A DNA stretch of 64,000 nucleotides from Typha latifolia (Eukaryota > Streptophyta > Magnoliopsida > Poales > Typhaceae). This document shows positions 11,701 through 23,915 of the stretch, in pieces (the first letter of the stretch is position 1; every line of letters starts with the position of its first letter). The notes under the pieces are model-generated. The model did no database searches and had not been told where the DNA came from. It saw only the letters and a list, made by a program, of their open reading frames with translations. The DNA lies in assembly GCA_019914945.1 (NCBI GenBank), contig CM034113.1, positions 7,544,850-7,608,849 of the forward strand. Reading direction: 5' to 3'. The position numbers and the translations under genes were made by a program.

Positions 11701-14700
11701 CAACAATACAGAGAACAGGAGTAAATGATCATAAAGCCTTCTATTAAAATATAAGTGAGATAAAATTTAGTTCAGCTTAAACTTAACAAACCAGCAAATC
11801 TGAGATTTATAACTAAAAGATAAGGCCAAAGAAAATAATGGATCGACTACTAGATTTAGACTAAGATAAGAATCTTTAGGAGCTCATAGATTGTTGCAGA
11901 ATATAGATCCAAAATAAGGTATATAAATTGTAACAAAATATTGTTGAATCTCACCCCATGTGAGGGATAGTGTTTAGCCTTAGGCATTTGTCTTCAACTC
12001 TGGGCACCAATAGTCCTTGTTCTGTTGCAGGAAATTTCTCAAGACTGCAACAAATACATGAAAATAGAGCAAAAGGATAAGGTAGACTGACAAGAAACTC
12101 TCAATAACTATGGGAGGTTGTAAGATAAATAAACAAAACCCACAAGAGCTGTGTGAGAGGGAGTGTAGAGTGAATATTAGAGGAGAGATTTCTCTGAAAA
12201 TATGATCTCCCTCTAGAAGCTGCGTAGAGTTTATAAAGAGGAGGGGAAGATCAAGGGTTAAGAGGAGTTATCTTAGGAAGTTCAAAGATTTTTTTGGGGA
12301 GGTTCAAAGGTTGAGAAGAAGTTTATGAGTCTTTTTTTGAGTATTTTAAAAGGTTGAGGCAACCCACTAACCTGACCGAATAACCGAATAATGGAGATTG
12401 AGAAGGTTTCCACACTTATGTGCATCGTCAAAAGAAATATTCAAGTCTCTGAATGTGTGACGACAAACATATTTTATCAAACAATGGCTAGGATGCAACT
12501 ATTTCTTTTATGCTTATCAATTCAATCGTTCTCAGATCTGAATTTGATCTTCGATTGAATGGATGCCTAGAATGATGTAATACGTTTCATTTCATTGTTG
12601 GGTCAAATTGGTTTTCTTGTAGATTTGATTTGGGTCTATTAGAGTCACTTTATGTTTAATTCTGGTTTATTTGTAATAAGACGTATAAGTCAAGGGAAGC
12701 AGGTCATAATGGGAATAATAATTTTATAATTCCGATTTAAGGAAATCCAATTTGTATGAGATATTATTGATCTAGAAATAAAGAAAGAGTAGGTAAAAGT
12801 TTTCTCCAATTTCTTCGTGTGAAGTTTTGAATAATGAGGTGTGAAACCCTTCGAATCAAATCTTGGTTATCTCTTTTCCTGTTATTGCTCTTTGTTGTTT
12901 CTCGAGGTTTGGCACTGTAGCACCATACTGTCGGGTGTAGATTTCTCAAGATACTGAGATCCTACCAAATGCTCGATGTGATTACACTGGGTAACTATTT
13001 TAATATCTTTATAATATTATTAGTTACTCTATTTCTATCTAATTTTCTTATTGCTGAATTTTATTTTCCTTCTATCTTTACATCATATAATTTACATCTC
13101 ATATAACTTAGGACTTTTAGGTTATTCCCTCTGCATATCTCAGTTTCATTGCATATTTAATTGGGTGCATTTGGTTCATATGCATTAGGTCCAACTTCTA
13201 GCTTGTCCTACACAACCTAACCTAGCCAAAATTGATCACCTTGACTAACGACTGATCTTAATGGCTGAGCAAAATGGGGCACCCCCCACATTAGGTTAAT
13301 ATTACAACTGTTCGAATAAAATATAGTAAATAATTTAATTGGAAATTTATGTCACATCGGGTCATAGAGAACTAACCCTAAAGAGAGAGAGAGAGAGCTC
13401 AACATTTCTGATTCCAAGGTGTATTGAATGGCTACAGAAGTGTTAAATATAATGTTAAAATATTTAATATATAGGTTGTAGTCTAAACCTATATATTATG
13501 GTTGGACTAGATATACTTTGTTTAACATTTTTCTAGCTATTCACTGCATTTTGGATTGTGAAAAACTAGAACAAGTTGGAGAGACAGAACAAATACTCGC
13601 ACCTTATTCACTAGGGATAAGCTTTTATCAACTTGGGGTGCATTCAAGCTTTAAAAGATGTTAAAACCTTTGCCAAAATTTTAATGAGAAACTTGTAGTC
13701 ATTCTTACCGACTCTAAAAGTTTGGACACGTTTTGATAAGATAAAAAAAATGGATTTGACTTTAACGAGTGGAAGTTTGACATTTTTAAACCACAAATGG
13801 GCTGACCTGATTCAAACATAAGACATCTGCTTTAATACTATGCGAACTCATTAACTATAAATGGTTAGGCTATTAGAGGATGATGATTTTTTCTTTTATA
13901 TTCTAACAGCAGTCTATTATATATATATAATAGATAAATAAAAACTTTATATTCTAACTTTGTATATAGTATACTCACGCCGTAGACACATTCTTATACT
14001 GCAACAACTCTTTTATGTAGATTCCGACCCCACAATATGCAATCAGATATAGTTCCAAATCATCTTATCAATACCTTAATTTTCCTATAATGTTTAATAT
14101 CTGTTGTAAAACCTTGATGTTCACTGCGGATTAAGAAAACATTGTGGTTTGCACATCTACTCTGCTAAGAGTGTTACCATACTTCATATTGTTCTTGATT
14201 CAAAAACAATAAATGACTTTGTCTCTTTCTTAATGAGAATATAAATGTAATCTCAAGTCTTACCTATGTAACCTCACCGGTCAACATTTGTTGTTTCAAT
14301 TCATCTGAAAAATGAACTTAGTTACTTCTCGATTTAATGAGTTTTAACTAAGCCTCAGTTTTCATCTGTATTCTGATCTTTTTATTCTGATTTTATTCTG
14401 ATCTTTTTATTGTTTTTTCTTCCCCTTTATTTTACACCATACTCAGTTTCAGACTAACAAATACTGCTATTGGAAAATTGTGTACTTTATTCTTTTAGCA
14501 AGAATAACTGACTACTTTTGTCTTTCCTTCAAAATTCAACTAGGAAAATCCCGTTTGAAGTATGACATGAGATCATATCAGGAGATGGTTGTGAACCCGA
14601 TGAAGCAAATGAGTGAAGATAATCAACAACTAATTTGGCTAAAGAACAAAGTTGTTAAGCAAGCACAACGGTCTAAGGCACTTGAAGAATCTTTTGGAGT

Positions 14701-16032
14701 GGTGAGCCAGAAACTTCGTGAGACGATGGATGAAAAAAGGATTGTGAGGCTGAGGACAAAGATTCAGCATGAAGAAAACAAGGAAGAGGTAATAATTCTT
14801 TGCAGAAATTTTTTCCAACAAGGACTATCTCATAGGGATATGCTTTTCTTGTAGTTTGGAAATTCAGCACATCATTTAGCTTTTGAGATATCTTTTAGTG
14901 AATGATGTAATTATGTAGAGTAACATTTTTTGGAAAATATATTGACATGCTAAACCCTTAATGTACTTCTGGGCAAATATAATTGTGATTGCTTGGTTAT
15001 GATTTTATTTACATCGGAGACCTATTTTTGTGTGGCCCAACAACTTGCATGAGCATTATAATTTATTAGATCATCTAGTTCGCTGCGTAACTGTTTTTTT
15101 GGGTTAATTCCTTTATTTTGTTACTTTTGTTGGCTATCTTTGTATGTTAGTGTTGACTGATATCGTTTCTCTTCGTTAAATTATCTTTTCTAGATGGACT
15201 TCCAAGAGCAATTTTTTAAAGAACAGATGGACAAAGTTTACAAGGCTACAGAAGAGAAAGAAAGAATCTTTGAGAAGTTGTTACAGGAGGAGCGTGTGAA
15301 GGCAAGACAATCTGATGTAGATTCTGGAACCAGTGAAGATCGGAAACACAGGTGGTTCCATACATTTGCAACTTATGCTATTTGTTCGTGCGCCTTGGTA
15401 TCTCTTAGGTGGCATCTCATCCTGTTCATACTAATATTTTGGGTTGTGATAATGCTTTTGATCATTGACATTAGATCATCTATATTTACCAAAGATAATG
15501 TATATTTTGTCATCTCAGATACTATCATCTGCAAATTTGGATGCACGATTTTCTGATCTTGATATTGCCTCCATGATGCATATTATTTGCCTAGTAGTTT
15601 CAGTCCACTAGTAGCTGGAATAGGTATCTCAGTCACGAATTTGATCACCAACAAGGATTTCTGGCATTGTGCTTTACAATAGACCTCCTGAATATTCCAA
15701 ATCCTTCATAGATCTGATTCTGCTCTTCTGATATCATGGTCCGAGAGGCAGGGGTTCGAATAATGCAATCATTTATTGGTCACTATTTTCTCTTTCTTTT
15801 CCATTGCAGGAAGGAAGAAATAGCAAAGTTTATTGATAGCCAGGTGAAGGGAGTTAAAGAGTTTGAAGAAGAAAGAGAGGAGCTGATACGCTCACATGAA
15901 GAGAAGAAGGTGGAACTTAGACGCGAGTATCTGGCTAAGGAAGTTGAGCTAGAGAAGGAATTTGATTCTGACCTCACCAAGCTAATGGAGAAGTACAAAC
16001 CTAACACCTTCCAAGCTTTGGGCAACACCTAA
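8795..16032 (+). CDS. SGS3: SGS3, suppressor of gene silencing 3 (642 aa)
   Basis: Five coding exons join in frame: 8795-9802, 11268-11562, 14544-14788, 15194-15351 and 15810-16032. SGS3 binds and stabilises cleaved or aberrant RNA and works with RDR6 in cytoplasmic siRNA bodies to make double-stranded RNA for trans-acting siRNAs, transgene silencing and antiviral defence. Domains in order: a low-complexity Gly/Ser-rich N-terminus; an acidic run (about residues 180-200); the zf-XS zinc-finger domain from about residue 238, with WHCPACHNGPGAIEWY; the XS RNA-binding domain (about 313-434, including YEIVWPPMVVIMNT and GHRGMSVLIFE); then a long coiled coil (about 445-635) rich in Glu/Lys, used for self-association. 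Length is close to the 625 aa of Arabidopsis SGS3. The ATG at 8795 lies 27 nt after a splice acceptor and opens the only long frame. The 3-kb intron between exons 2 and 3 holds repeat remnants. The gene appears intact. Confidence 0.95.
10314..10333 (+). repeat. (TG)n microsatellite in SGS3 intron
   Basis: A short run of about ten TG units, within SGS3 intron sequence between exons 9802 and 11268. Confidence 0.8.
11563..14543 (+). other. SGS3: SGS3 intron of about 3 kb with repeat debris
   Basis: The donor is at 11563 and the acceptor TAG at 14541-14543. No exon-like frame is seen. About 11700-13000 looks like decayed transposon sequence that I cannot place in a family. A short (GA)n run lies near 13384-13398 and a degraded copy of the TRIM element at 13795-13908. 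Confidence 0.6.
13795..13908 (-). mobile_element. Degraded TRIM-like LTR plus primer-site region
   Basis: On the - strand it begins TGTTAGAATATAAAA, passes through an AATAGCC/TAACC block and ends near TTAATGAGTT, then runs into a sequence resembling the primer site and downstream GAATCAGG of the intact copy at 8344-8628. No second LTR or target duplication is clear, so this is a truncated copy. Confidence 0.5.
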
Positions 16033-16382
16033 AAAGTGAATGCAGTTTAAATGAGAGGATAGGGAGCTTTTCCTTATTACTTACGAGATATCTGTCCAAA
16101 AGACAGCCATTTACATTTACTCTCATGAAACTTAGAAAACTGGAGTTTCATCTGTTTAAAGACTTTTAACTTTTACAGTTATACAAATTTCCTAGAGTTG
16201 TTGGCTTAAGATGATAGATGAGATGATATATGCAGCCATGTGCAGAGTGAATTAGGGCTTTGTTAGCTTTCAAAATGTTCAGTTCTATCTATGTAACTGC
16301 TTACTTTATTAGCACCGGTCTAGTATTTATTATGTTATTCTAAGCTATATGCTAATGGTTAGAACGAGTTGACGTGCCAAAC

Positions 16383-16997
16383 TGGGGGTAAATGAGCTGA
16401 GCCTGAGCGCGCCAGATGAGCCATATTGAGTTTGGGTCGAGCCCGAGTTTGATTAGAGGAGGGGGTGGCTTTGCAGAGGCTAGAGGAGGATGAGGAGGCC
16501 GGATGAGAGAAGGCGGTGGAGGAGGAGATGAGGCTGGAGGAGGATGAGGCCGACGGAAAGAAGGCGGTGACGGCTTGTCGATGGAGAACGAGGAGGTTGG
16601 ATGAGGTGGAGGAGGAGGCGGTGGAGGAGAAGATGAGAAGACCGACGACTATGGAGGAGGTCGCAGGAAGAGGTTGGAATAGTTGATCAATAAAGGAGGA
16701 AGAGGAGAGGAGATTGGGTGGGTTTATGGGATATTTTTATTACATTAAGAATTAGGATTAGTATAATCAAAGATTTAATGGTAGTCATTGGATAAAAATC
16801 TAATAGTTAATTTATATGTAATATATATTAATATATATAATATTAATAAATATTATACTTAAGTTGAGCTTATTGAGTTGAGCTTGAACAAGTTGGCTCC
16901 AGCAAGTCGGCACAAATTGAGCTTTAAAAATAATGCTTGAGCTTAGCTCAAGCGAAACCGAGCCGAGCTCGAGCTGCTGTTTATTTGAATACCCCTA
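16383..16997. mobile_element. hAT-like non-autonomous element (about 615 bp)
   Basis: The left end TGGGGGTAAATGAGCTGAGC and the complement of the right end, TAGGGGTATTCAAATAAACA, form imperfect terminal inverted repeats. Both ends continue into the GAGCTCGAGC-type subterminal repeats seen in the clearer hAT-like copy at 31772-32930. The middle (about 16450-16700) is a GGAGGA-rich tract. I could not find a clean 8-bp target duplication, which suggests an old insertion. It lies about 350 bp after the SGS3 stop. Confidence 0.55.
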
Positions 16998-19028
16998 GTG
17001 ACACCGGCTTTGCCATACATTTTTATCCAATTTGATGCCTGAAATATTTTACAATCTCTCCTTTTTATGCTTTGTGTAATACTTACTGGTTTCAAAATCA
17101 TATTTTCTCAGTTCTGTTTGTGGAAGCACATCTTTTCTTTTGTAATCTTTGTTTGTCTGTGGAAGTAAATTGGTTATTTTTGCAGTAAAATGGTAGCGTT
17201 CTTGTTGCTTCATGGATCGACCAAAGTTGCCGTGGAAATCCAAGCCATGTCGATTGCAGCTGCAACTTTTTCTTGAATCTTGATCAGCTGTGTCTTGCTT
17301 TTTAAATTATAAAAAGCGCGTTGACCTCTCCTTTGTGCTTATTGAACATGATCCATTCCTATGCTCCACTTGTGGTGATACTGATATGGTGATTGATGAG
17401 AAAGCAAGAAGTCAAAATTTGTGGGTGATTGGAACGAACACGTCAAGCCGCTCGGCTGACAGGATTAAGATTTAAGTAGATGCAGGGCATAGATTCAAAC
17501 TTGTGCAGTCACCTACCAGAGAAACTGAATCATTGTAAAGTATATGGAAGAGTGAAATGTAGAAAGATTATGATAGATTTTCTTTTTCTTTCAGAATAGA
17601 TACTATGTCAAGTGTGTTTGCCTTGGGATATAGAATCCAGAGAACTGAAAGAAAGCAATTGGCACGTCCTCAATTTGGTGCATGCCCATTATTAGTGTTA
17701 ATAGGATGGATGATGCACTGAGTTAGATCTCATAAAGGAGAATATATGGATCAAATCCTCAAAGGTGGGTGAACTGCTTTATTGCAGATGGATGAAAGAT
17801 TGAAATGTGAAGAATAAGAATTTCTTTGCTAGAAACTTCCAACTGGATGATGCTCGGTGCTCAAATTAGTGAACACAGAATGAGCACTTGGCATGGTTTC
17901 TGGCTATGTGATATTGGTTGCCACATAAAAGTCATCTCGAAAACTTCTCAAACTTTGCTGGGGCTCTTAGTCCATACAACCCTTCAGTGCTGCTGCTGTC
18001 TGACTCTGATGCACTCATTTTTCTACATAAAAGTTTAAGACTATGCTTTCTTTAATTCCCTTTCAAATCATAATATTGTGGTGCTTATAAAGGTTCAAGA
18101 GGAGCCAACATATATGAAGATTAGATTCTCTGCAATTATATTAAGTAAAACAGTGAAGAATTCCTCACAGGATATTATTAGTCAACATGACATGCTGTAC
18201 AAGTTTACAAATTGCTCCTCTCTTTTCCTTCTTTTTGTAGATAAAAGGTTGAATTAAAGTCCCACTTATTAGATAAAGAATGCTAAGTAGATTTCACACG
18301 AAAGCAAGCACTAGGAGATCTGGTCAAATATATGTATATGAAGGTTGGCATGTGGTTAATATTCAACATAGTGCTTGCTTTACAAATGAAAAAAAGAGAA
18401 AAAGAACTCTTTATCCAACTATTTCTCTCTTTTAATCTACTGAGCAAAGAATACCTTATTCTCCACAAGTCAGTGACTAAGTGCTTCAATATTGGGTATG
18501 TATCTAATCAATTTGACATTTTCTCAATCCTACAGTCAAATTTAGTAACTTGCATGATATATTGGTATCATGACTTCTAATTTGTAAATATTATCCCATG
18601 AATGATTTGACACAAACAAGCATAAGGTCAGATGAATGATCTAAATGGGAGTGGATAAATATTGTCAACCTACTTTACTTTACCTATACAATCAACATAA
18701 GTCAAAAGGTGTGCATACATAGTGCACAACAACTTACCCATGAAGTCCAAGTTCTTCACCAAAGTCAGCAAATTCATAGTCCACGAGGTTTTGATGTGTT
18801 GAGATTGGAATGTGGAAAGACACAGCATTGCACTTTTGAGTGTGACAAAAACTGGAAGAAGAGGTGAGACCTTCCAAGAAGATGCAAACCCACTTTGTTA
18901 ATTACTTCAATGAGAAGCCAACTTCAAAGTAGGAAAAATGCAAGTTTGGGCAACTCCATTACAGAAGGAATCTACCAAGAATGTAGTCATGATCTTTAAG
19001 CTATTGATGGATTTAAAACAGATATCAT

Positions 19029-19030
<2 letters not shown>

Positions 19031-19101
<71 letters not shown>
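19031..19101. repeat. (TA)n microsatellite, about 35 units
   Basis: An uninterrupted TA run. The octamer GATATCAT occurs on both sides of it in the same orientation. Confidence 0.9.
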
Positions 19102-19105
<4 letters not shown>

Positions 19106-19235
19106 TAAAAAAGATATCATATATGTGTATAATTATAATAGAATCAGCTTTTAAACAATTCTACTGTAACATCATGATGATATTTATCAACATGTCAAAT
19201 TCATTGAATGTCAACCAATTTTCCTTTATATGCAT

Positions 19236-19319
19236 GAAATTGCAGGCAAGCAACACTAGATATCACCAAATATATTTAGCTCTACTTCCCTCTGAAATTG
19301 AGGCAAGCAACACTAGATA
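19236..19319 (+). repeat. Spaced direct repeat (about 26 bp, two copies)
   Basis: GAAATTG(C)AGGCAAGCAA followed by CACTAGATA occurs at about 19236-19262 and again at about 19294-19319, one base shorter. Confidence 0.75.
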
Positions 19320-20607
19320 GGGTCTACAACAAGCAGTAGATTAGTCTTTGAAAAAAAAAATACTTGTAGGTTTTGATTAGAGACAAGAAAAATGCTAAGA
19401 TGTCGGAGCTCCAACACACTTGGCAGCCTAATGCTTCTTTAACAGCAATCAGAAATGGAGCCTTTGAGTGGTTCACTCCCCCTCTTTTCTCTCTTAGGCT
19501 TATGTCCCTACTCTTAATGCTTTTCTTGTACCTTGTAAGATAAAAAAATTGCACATCTAGTTGAATCCTACTTGGACCTCCAATTCTCCCATCTACATGA
19601 GTTGTAACTTGTAATTAAGTAAACTAATGAAGATATTGGAGGACATTGTATATAAATTAAAATAACGGATGTCGACGACTTTATATATTATATATTTCTA
19701 GACCTCTCATAGGCTTTTTCCATGCTTACGAGTATCAGAGGTTTCTACAAAAAATTCTAAAACATGAGGATTATGTTCCTTGTCATTTGAGGAGACTGCC
19801 AATCTTATGTTTAAGCTAAAAGAAGCTAGAGTATCTTTCTTTTTGAAGGATCTTGCCTAACCTAAACATAGATAGATAGGGTTAGAGTTATATTTTGCAC
19901 TAGTTTATTAGTGACAAAGATCAAGTTTAAGCTTCATTTATGATCAAGTTCATGTGGATATCCACTAGATTAGCTTTGCTCATATCTATAGAGTAGGATC
20001 TTGTCGCGCGAATTAGGATATATTTTTTAAACGGCATCCTAGTGCACGAGGCTCCTGCTTACATCACTTTGACTTTGTTATAGTTGTATATGATAGAATT
20101 AGATTTAGATGTAACAAATGAATTCAAGCAAAAGAGTGATGCTCCCCTTTGAATTTGAACTGACTTTTGTTTGAAAGGAAATAGAAAGAGATTAAAAACT
20201 AGAAGAAGCTTAAAACTAATGTGGTCTCACAAGTCACACATAGAAAGCATATGAAGACAACCATTTGCATTGCTCTCCACCTTCAACTACTAGAGCATGC
20301 GTTTGCATATGCTAAGTAGATAGTTTCTAAGTGGACTCTTTAGCCTTCTTTGTACTAAATTTCTCAACCACTTGAGGCAAAAGAGTCAAATATTTCTTCT
20401 AGACAATAGCATTGTCGGCAAATGCCACATGTAAACATTCAATCAGCTGACATCATAAATTCCACTAAGTTCTTCATTAATCCTAAGACAAATCATATAT
20501 ATAATGTTTATAATCTATTACAAAGCAGTTAGATCAGTGAGATAAATTTAGAAGAATATATCATTTTAATCCGACGATAAAAGTAGAGGCCAGCCTTAAA
20601 ATCCGAG

Positions 20608-20677
20608 GAGTGGTTGCCACTCGTCGACTCTATGCCCCGCGGGGCACTCCATGTGATCGGGATACTAAATCCCGATC
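20608..20677. repeat. Cluster of three short perfect inverted repeats
   Basis: Three perfect stems lie within 70 bp: GAGTGG/CCACTC with a 3-nt loop (20608-20622), the 12-bp palindrome GCCCCGCGGGGC (20634-20645), and GATCGGGAT/ATCCCGATC with a 5-nt loop (20655-20677). The island is GC-rich in an AT-rich setting and has no convincing coding frame. Confidence 0.7.
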
Positions 20678-21094
20678 GGAAAAACCATCAGGATCAGGAG
20701 CCTTTCAAAATAAAAGGAAGGGAGAAAGAAATCTTTGGATATAATGTAGCACTTTTGGGGTGCTCAAAGACCAACAAATCCAATTGTCCTTTGACCTTTC
20801 CTAGTGAGAGAAGCAATGGAAAGTGCTGCACTGCAGTTGGTCGGTAGGCTGTTTCATTTTTTTTTATATCTTTTTAACCTTTTTTTTTTTTTTTCTAAAC
20901 CCAGTTTAAAGGTTTTTTTTCCTCCCTTATCTACTGGTATTTTTTTGTTTTTTTTTTTTTGAGATAATTATATTACTATCACTCTTTTTTATATATTTTT
21001 TTGAATTTTTTTTGATGTATAGACTTTCTAAACTATTGAAAATGCAGCATCCTCCTAACATCGTAAATAGAAGAAAATATAGGCGTCGTAAAAT

Positions 21095-21189
21095 TAAACT
21101 CACGGACCTCTAATTCTGATGCTAATTGTAACTCACCGATTACTTTGAAAGCTTAAGCCGTTAGAGAACGATTATTTTTATATTCTAAC
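21095..21189 (-). mobile_element. Degraded TRIM-like LTR fragment
   Basis: On the - strand it begins TGTTAGAATATAAAAATAAT, then CGTTCTCTAACGGCTTAAGC, ends near GAGTTACA, and is followed by a primer-site-like ATCAGAATTAGAGGTCC. It matches the LTR of the copy at 8344-8628. No second LTR is seen. Confidence 0.55.
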
Positions 21190-22186
21190 AAACATATTAT
21201 ATAGCTACTCATGTGACAACTAATGTGTGAAAAATATAATAAAACCTTACAGAAAAGGATACTTGAAATATTTTTAATAGTTTAAAAAAATTCTTATGAA
21301 CTAAACGGAGGAGGAATTGATTTGTAAATTGGAACTTTGGTAGATAATTATTATTTTTTCTGTTGACAAGGTTGAAATGTTAAGTGATTATTTATTTCCT
21401 TTCAGTGGGATGATTGTGCCCCCAGTAGACTTTTGTAACCCTAATGAGATCACCAAAAATTTCAAACCTGGGTTGACTTGGAAAGGTGTAAGTAATGATG
21501 GTTGTTGGTACACCACAACAAAAAGAGAAGGGTAAAAAAGAAAGGAAAAAGAAAAAAATCCCACCATTTGATTCATTTTGTTGCTATCCACCGCAAGTAA
21601 ATCCAGCTTAAGCCTAACACACTAATGTCAGCTTCCATTAAGATATTTGGTGTCCCTTTCTAGTGATAACAACATTACAAAATAATTAAGCCAAATTATT
21701 ACTTCACTACCATATGATCTCATGGTAATTAAATAAATGGTAGCAAATGTCGTTTTTAAACGATAGTTTTAATGGTACACGTATATTATCTAACAGTTTA
21801 AGTTTCTAAATTGCTCGATTATCTAATATAGTATCGGAGAGTTTAAGTATGTTTGATGTTAATTGACCGATTGATAAATGAAAATAGGGATAGAAAAAAT
21901 CTTTGATCTAATTCCTAACTACTTGGGTCAAATCTTTAGATCCATACTTCCTAAATTTAGTCTTGGAATAAGAAAGTTCACTACTTTATAGCTTCTACAT
22001 GCAGTAGCCTCTGGATCATACAAACCCTAAAACAAACATATAAACATCAGATGACCATGACCTATAATACTAGTGAGAAAAAGTTTGGATACATACTTTT
22101 TGGCCTTAATGGATATGGGCATGGGCTATTTTGTAAAACTCCCACTTACCATGTTGTGAACCATGAGGTTATGGGCTCCACTTCAC

Positions 22187-22410
22187 CCACCGCTCGTGCG
22201 GTGGATTCAGGTCTCGTTCAGGTTGATTTAAGTGCACTGTTTGAATATACAGTAAGTAGCGCATCGATCTTGCATATTCAACGACCCTGATTACTAGCTC
22301 TGATCCTATGACATCATACACAGATATAAGTTGTGGCACTCACCTCTATTCCCTTATCCGTCTTGACTTGAATTGGGCCCACTTCACCTGCTGCACCGCT
22401 CGTGCGGGTG
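22187..22410. repeat. Pair of related GC-rich hairpins
   Basis: CCACCGC-TCGT-GCGGTGG (22187-22204) is a perfect 7-bp stem with a TCGT loop. A second site at about 22391-22410 repeats ACCGCTCGTGCGG with a slightly imperfect stem. CCACTTCACC precedes both. They probably belong to one degraded dispersed repeat. Confidence 0.5.
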
Positions 22411-23309
22411 CTGCCCTATTTTAATCATGCCCATCTAGAAGACCAAGTAGATAAACCCTAATGAATCAACCTTCATTTGACCGTCGATTCCTCATTGGAT
22501 GCCCGGATCAAGCTCCAGTAATTTTGCTCAGGGGCCCAGAATAGCTATTAGATGGAAACTATTGCATTTCAATGATGTTACGAGAGCAAGTGGTAATTGG
22601 TAAAGTAGGGCCACTTAAATAGTGGGAGGTAAAAAAAAAAGGAAAAAAAATAACACCACCAGGAGCAACCAAAGGATAGTGATGAAAAAATTGGGAGTAG
22701 TGGGAGTGGTGGTGATGGCATATTTAGTTAGTAGGAGCAATATGAATCAGCACTAGTAGCACCACTACGAAAGTATTAACCAATGCCATCCAATGCTAGG
22801 GAGGATATATATATTTAATCATCCATCAAAACACTTTTGAATTGCTAATTTCCATTTGTAAACATGCAGTTTATTAACGTTCACATCTTACTAATATGAA
22901 TATATTGTTGATTAGTATCGGGTGTTCTTGAGACAGTAGAAATCAAATACAGAGAGTCGAATAATAAATATCCATATAGTAGGGTGCGAATGGGTATTAG
23001 AATTTCCTTCTTTTGAGACTTGTTAATATGCAAACTTAGCCTTTGATGATAGCTCACAGGAAAAGGATCACATTGTTCTCTTGCATCTGTCCATATGTGA
23101 GCATATGAGAATAAAAATTATGTCATGATAATAAGATCAATTATGTGGTTGTGTGGATAAGTATTAAATTGGCCTTGTGGGGAATGCCATCTTTCTGCCT
23201 CCCACTCCTGTTGCACATCACCAATTGGCTCATTTATCTCATATTTACCATCCAGTACCAAATGATGTGATTGGCATATGCCATTTTAACAAGATCTTAC
23301 ATGAGGGAA

Positions 23310-23310
<1 letters not shown>

Positions 23311-23340
<30 letters not shown>

Positions 23341-23345
23341 CTTCT
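23311..23345 (+). repeat. (CTT)n microsatellite
   Basis: About a dozen CTT units, followed by T-rich sequence. Confidence 0.85.
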
Positions 23346-23535
23346 TTTTTCTTCCTTTTTTTTAAATTTTTTTTAAAAAAAATACATGGGTGCTGATCTA
23401 CACCCACTTGGGCTCACTGAAAAGCACAACAAACTCTGACCCTCTAACAGAGACCTGCACTATCCAGTAACTGTTCATAGCCCCATGATGCTTTTCACCA
23501 GAGGTGTAAACTTGTTCCTCTCAATCAGAAACTAT

Positions 23536-23543
23536 TATAAATA
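23536..23543 (+). promoter_or_regulatory. Candidate TATA box of the NPF4 gene
   Basis: TATAAATA lies 172-179 nt upstream of the ATG at 23715. That spacing would leave a leader of roughly 140 nt. It is supported only by motif and position. Confidence 0.45.
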
Positions 23544-23714
23544 ACTGCACCAACTTGCCTTAATTTTACCAGAGTTGTATGTATGTATGTGAGGTAGTCT
23601 CGTAGTTGGTTGTGAGCTCTCTCCAAGAGATTCTTTCCTACTGAAGTCCATAAAAGGTGTGGTTGTGTGTGTGTTGAAGAGGAGTAAGAGGAGTTTGAGT
23701 AGGAGGAGGAGGAT

Positions 23715-23839
23715 ATGGATATGGAAACAAGACAGAATTGCAAAGCAGACTCCATGCTTGCTGAGGTTTCTGTTGATTGGAGGGGCAAACCAAGCAAGCC
23801 CAATAAGCATGGTGGCATGAGAGCTGCTGTCTTTGTACT

Positions 23840-23915
<76 letters not shown>

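Larger units (their letters stand above)
16998..23535. other. Large intergenic region SGS3-NPF4 (about 6.5 kb)
   Basis: No supported gene. Small ORFs here are short, repeat-associated and without family resemblance. Contents: a (TA)n tract at 19031-19101, a spaced direct repeat at 19236-19319, a cluster of short perfect inverted repeats at 20608-20677, a TRIM fragment at about 21095-21189, two related GC-rich hairpins near 22187 and 22391, and a (CTT)n tract at about 23311-23345. A piece at about 20030-20070 containing GTGCACGAGGCTCCTGC resembles a dispersed plant repeat. Confidence 0.6.

Noticed and set aside
15736..15809. GGGGTTCGAATAATGC in the last SGS3 intron as a tRNA or SINE B box
   Set aside because: No A box or cloverleaf could be found around it, so no tRNA gene or SINE is called.
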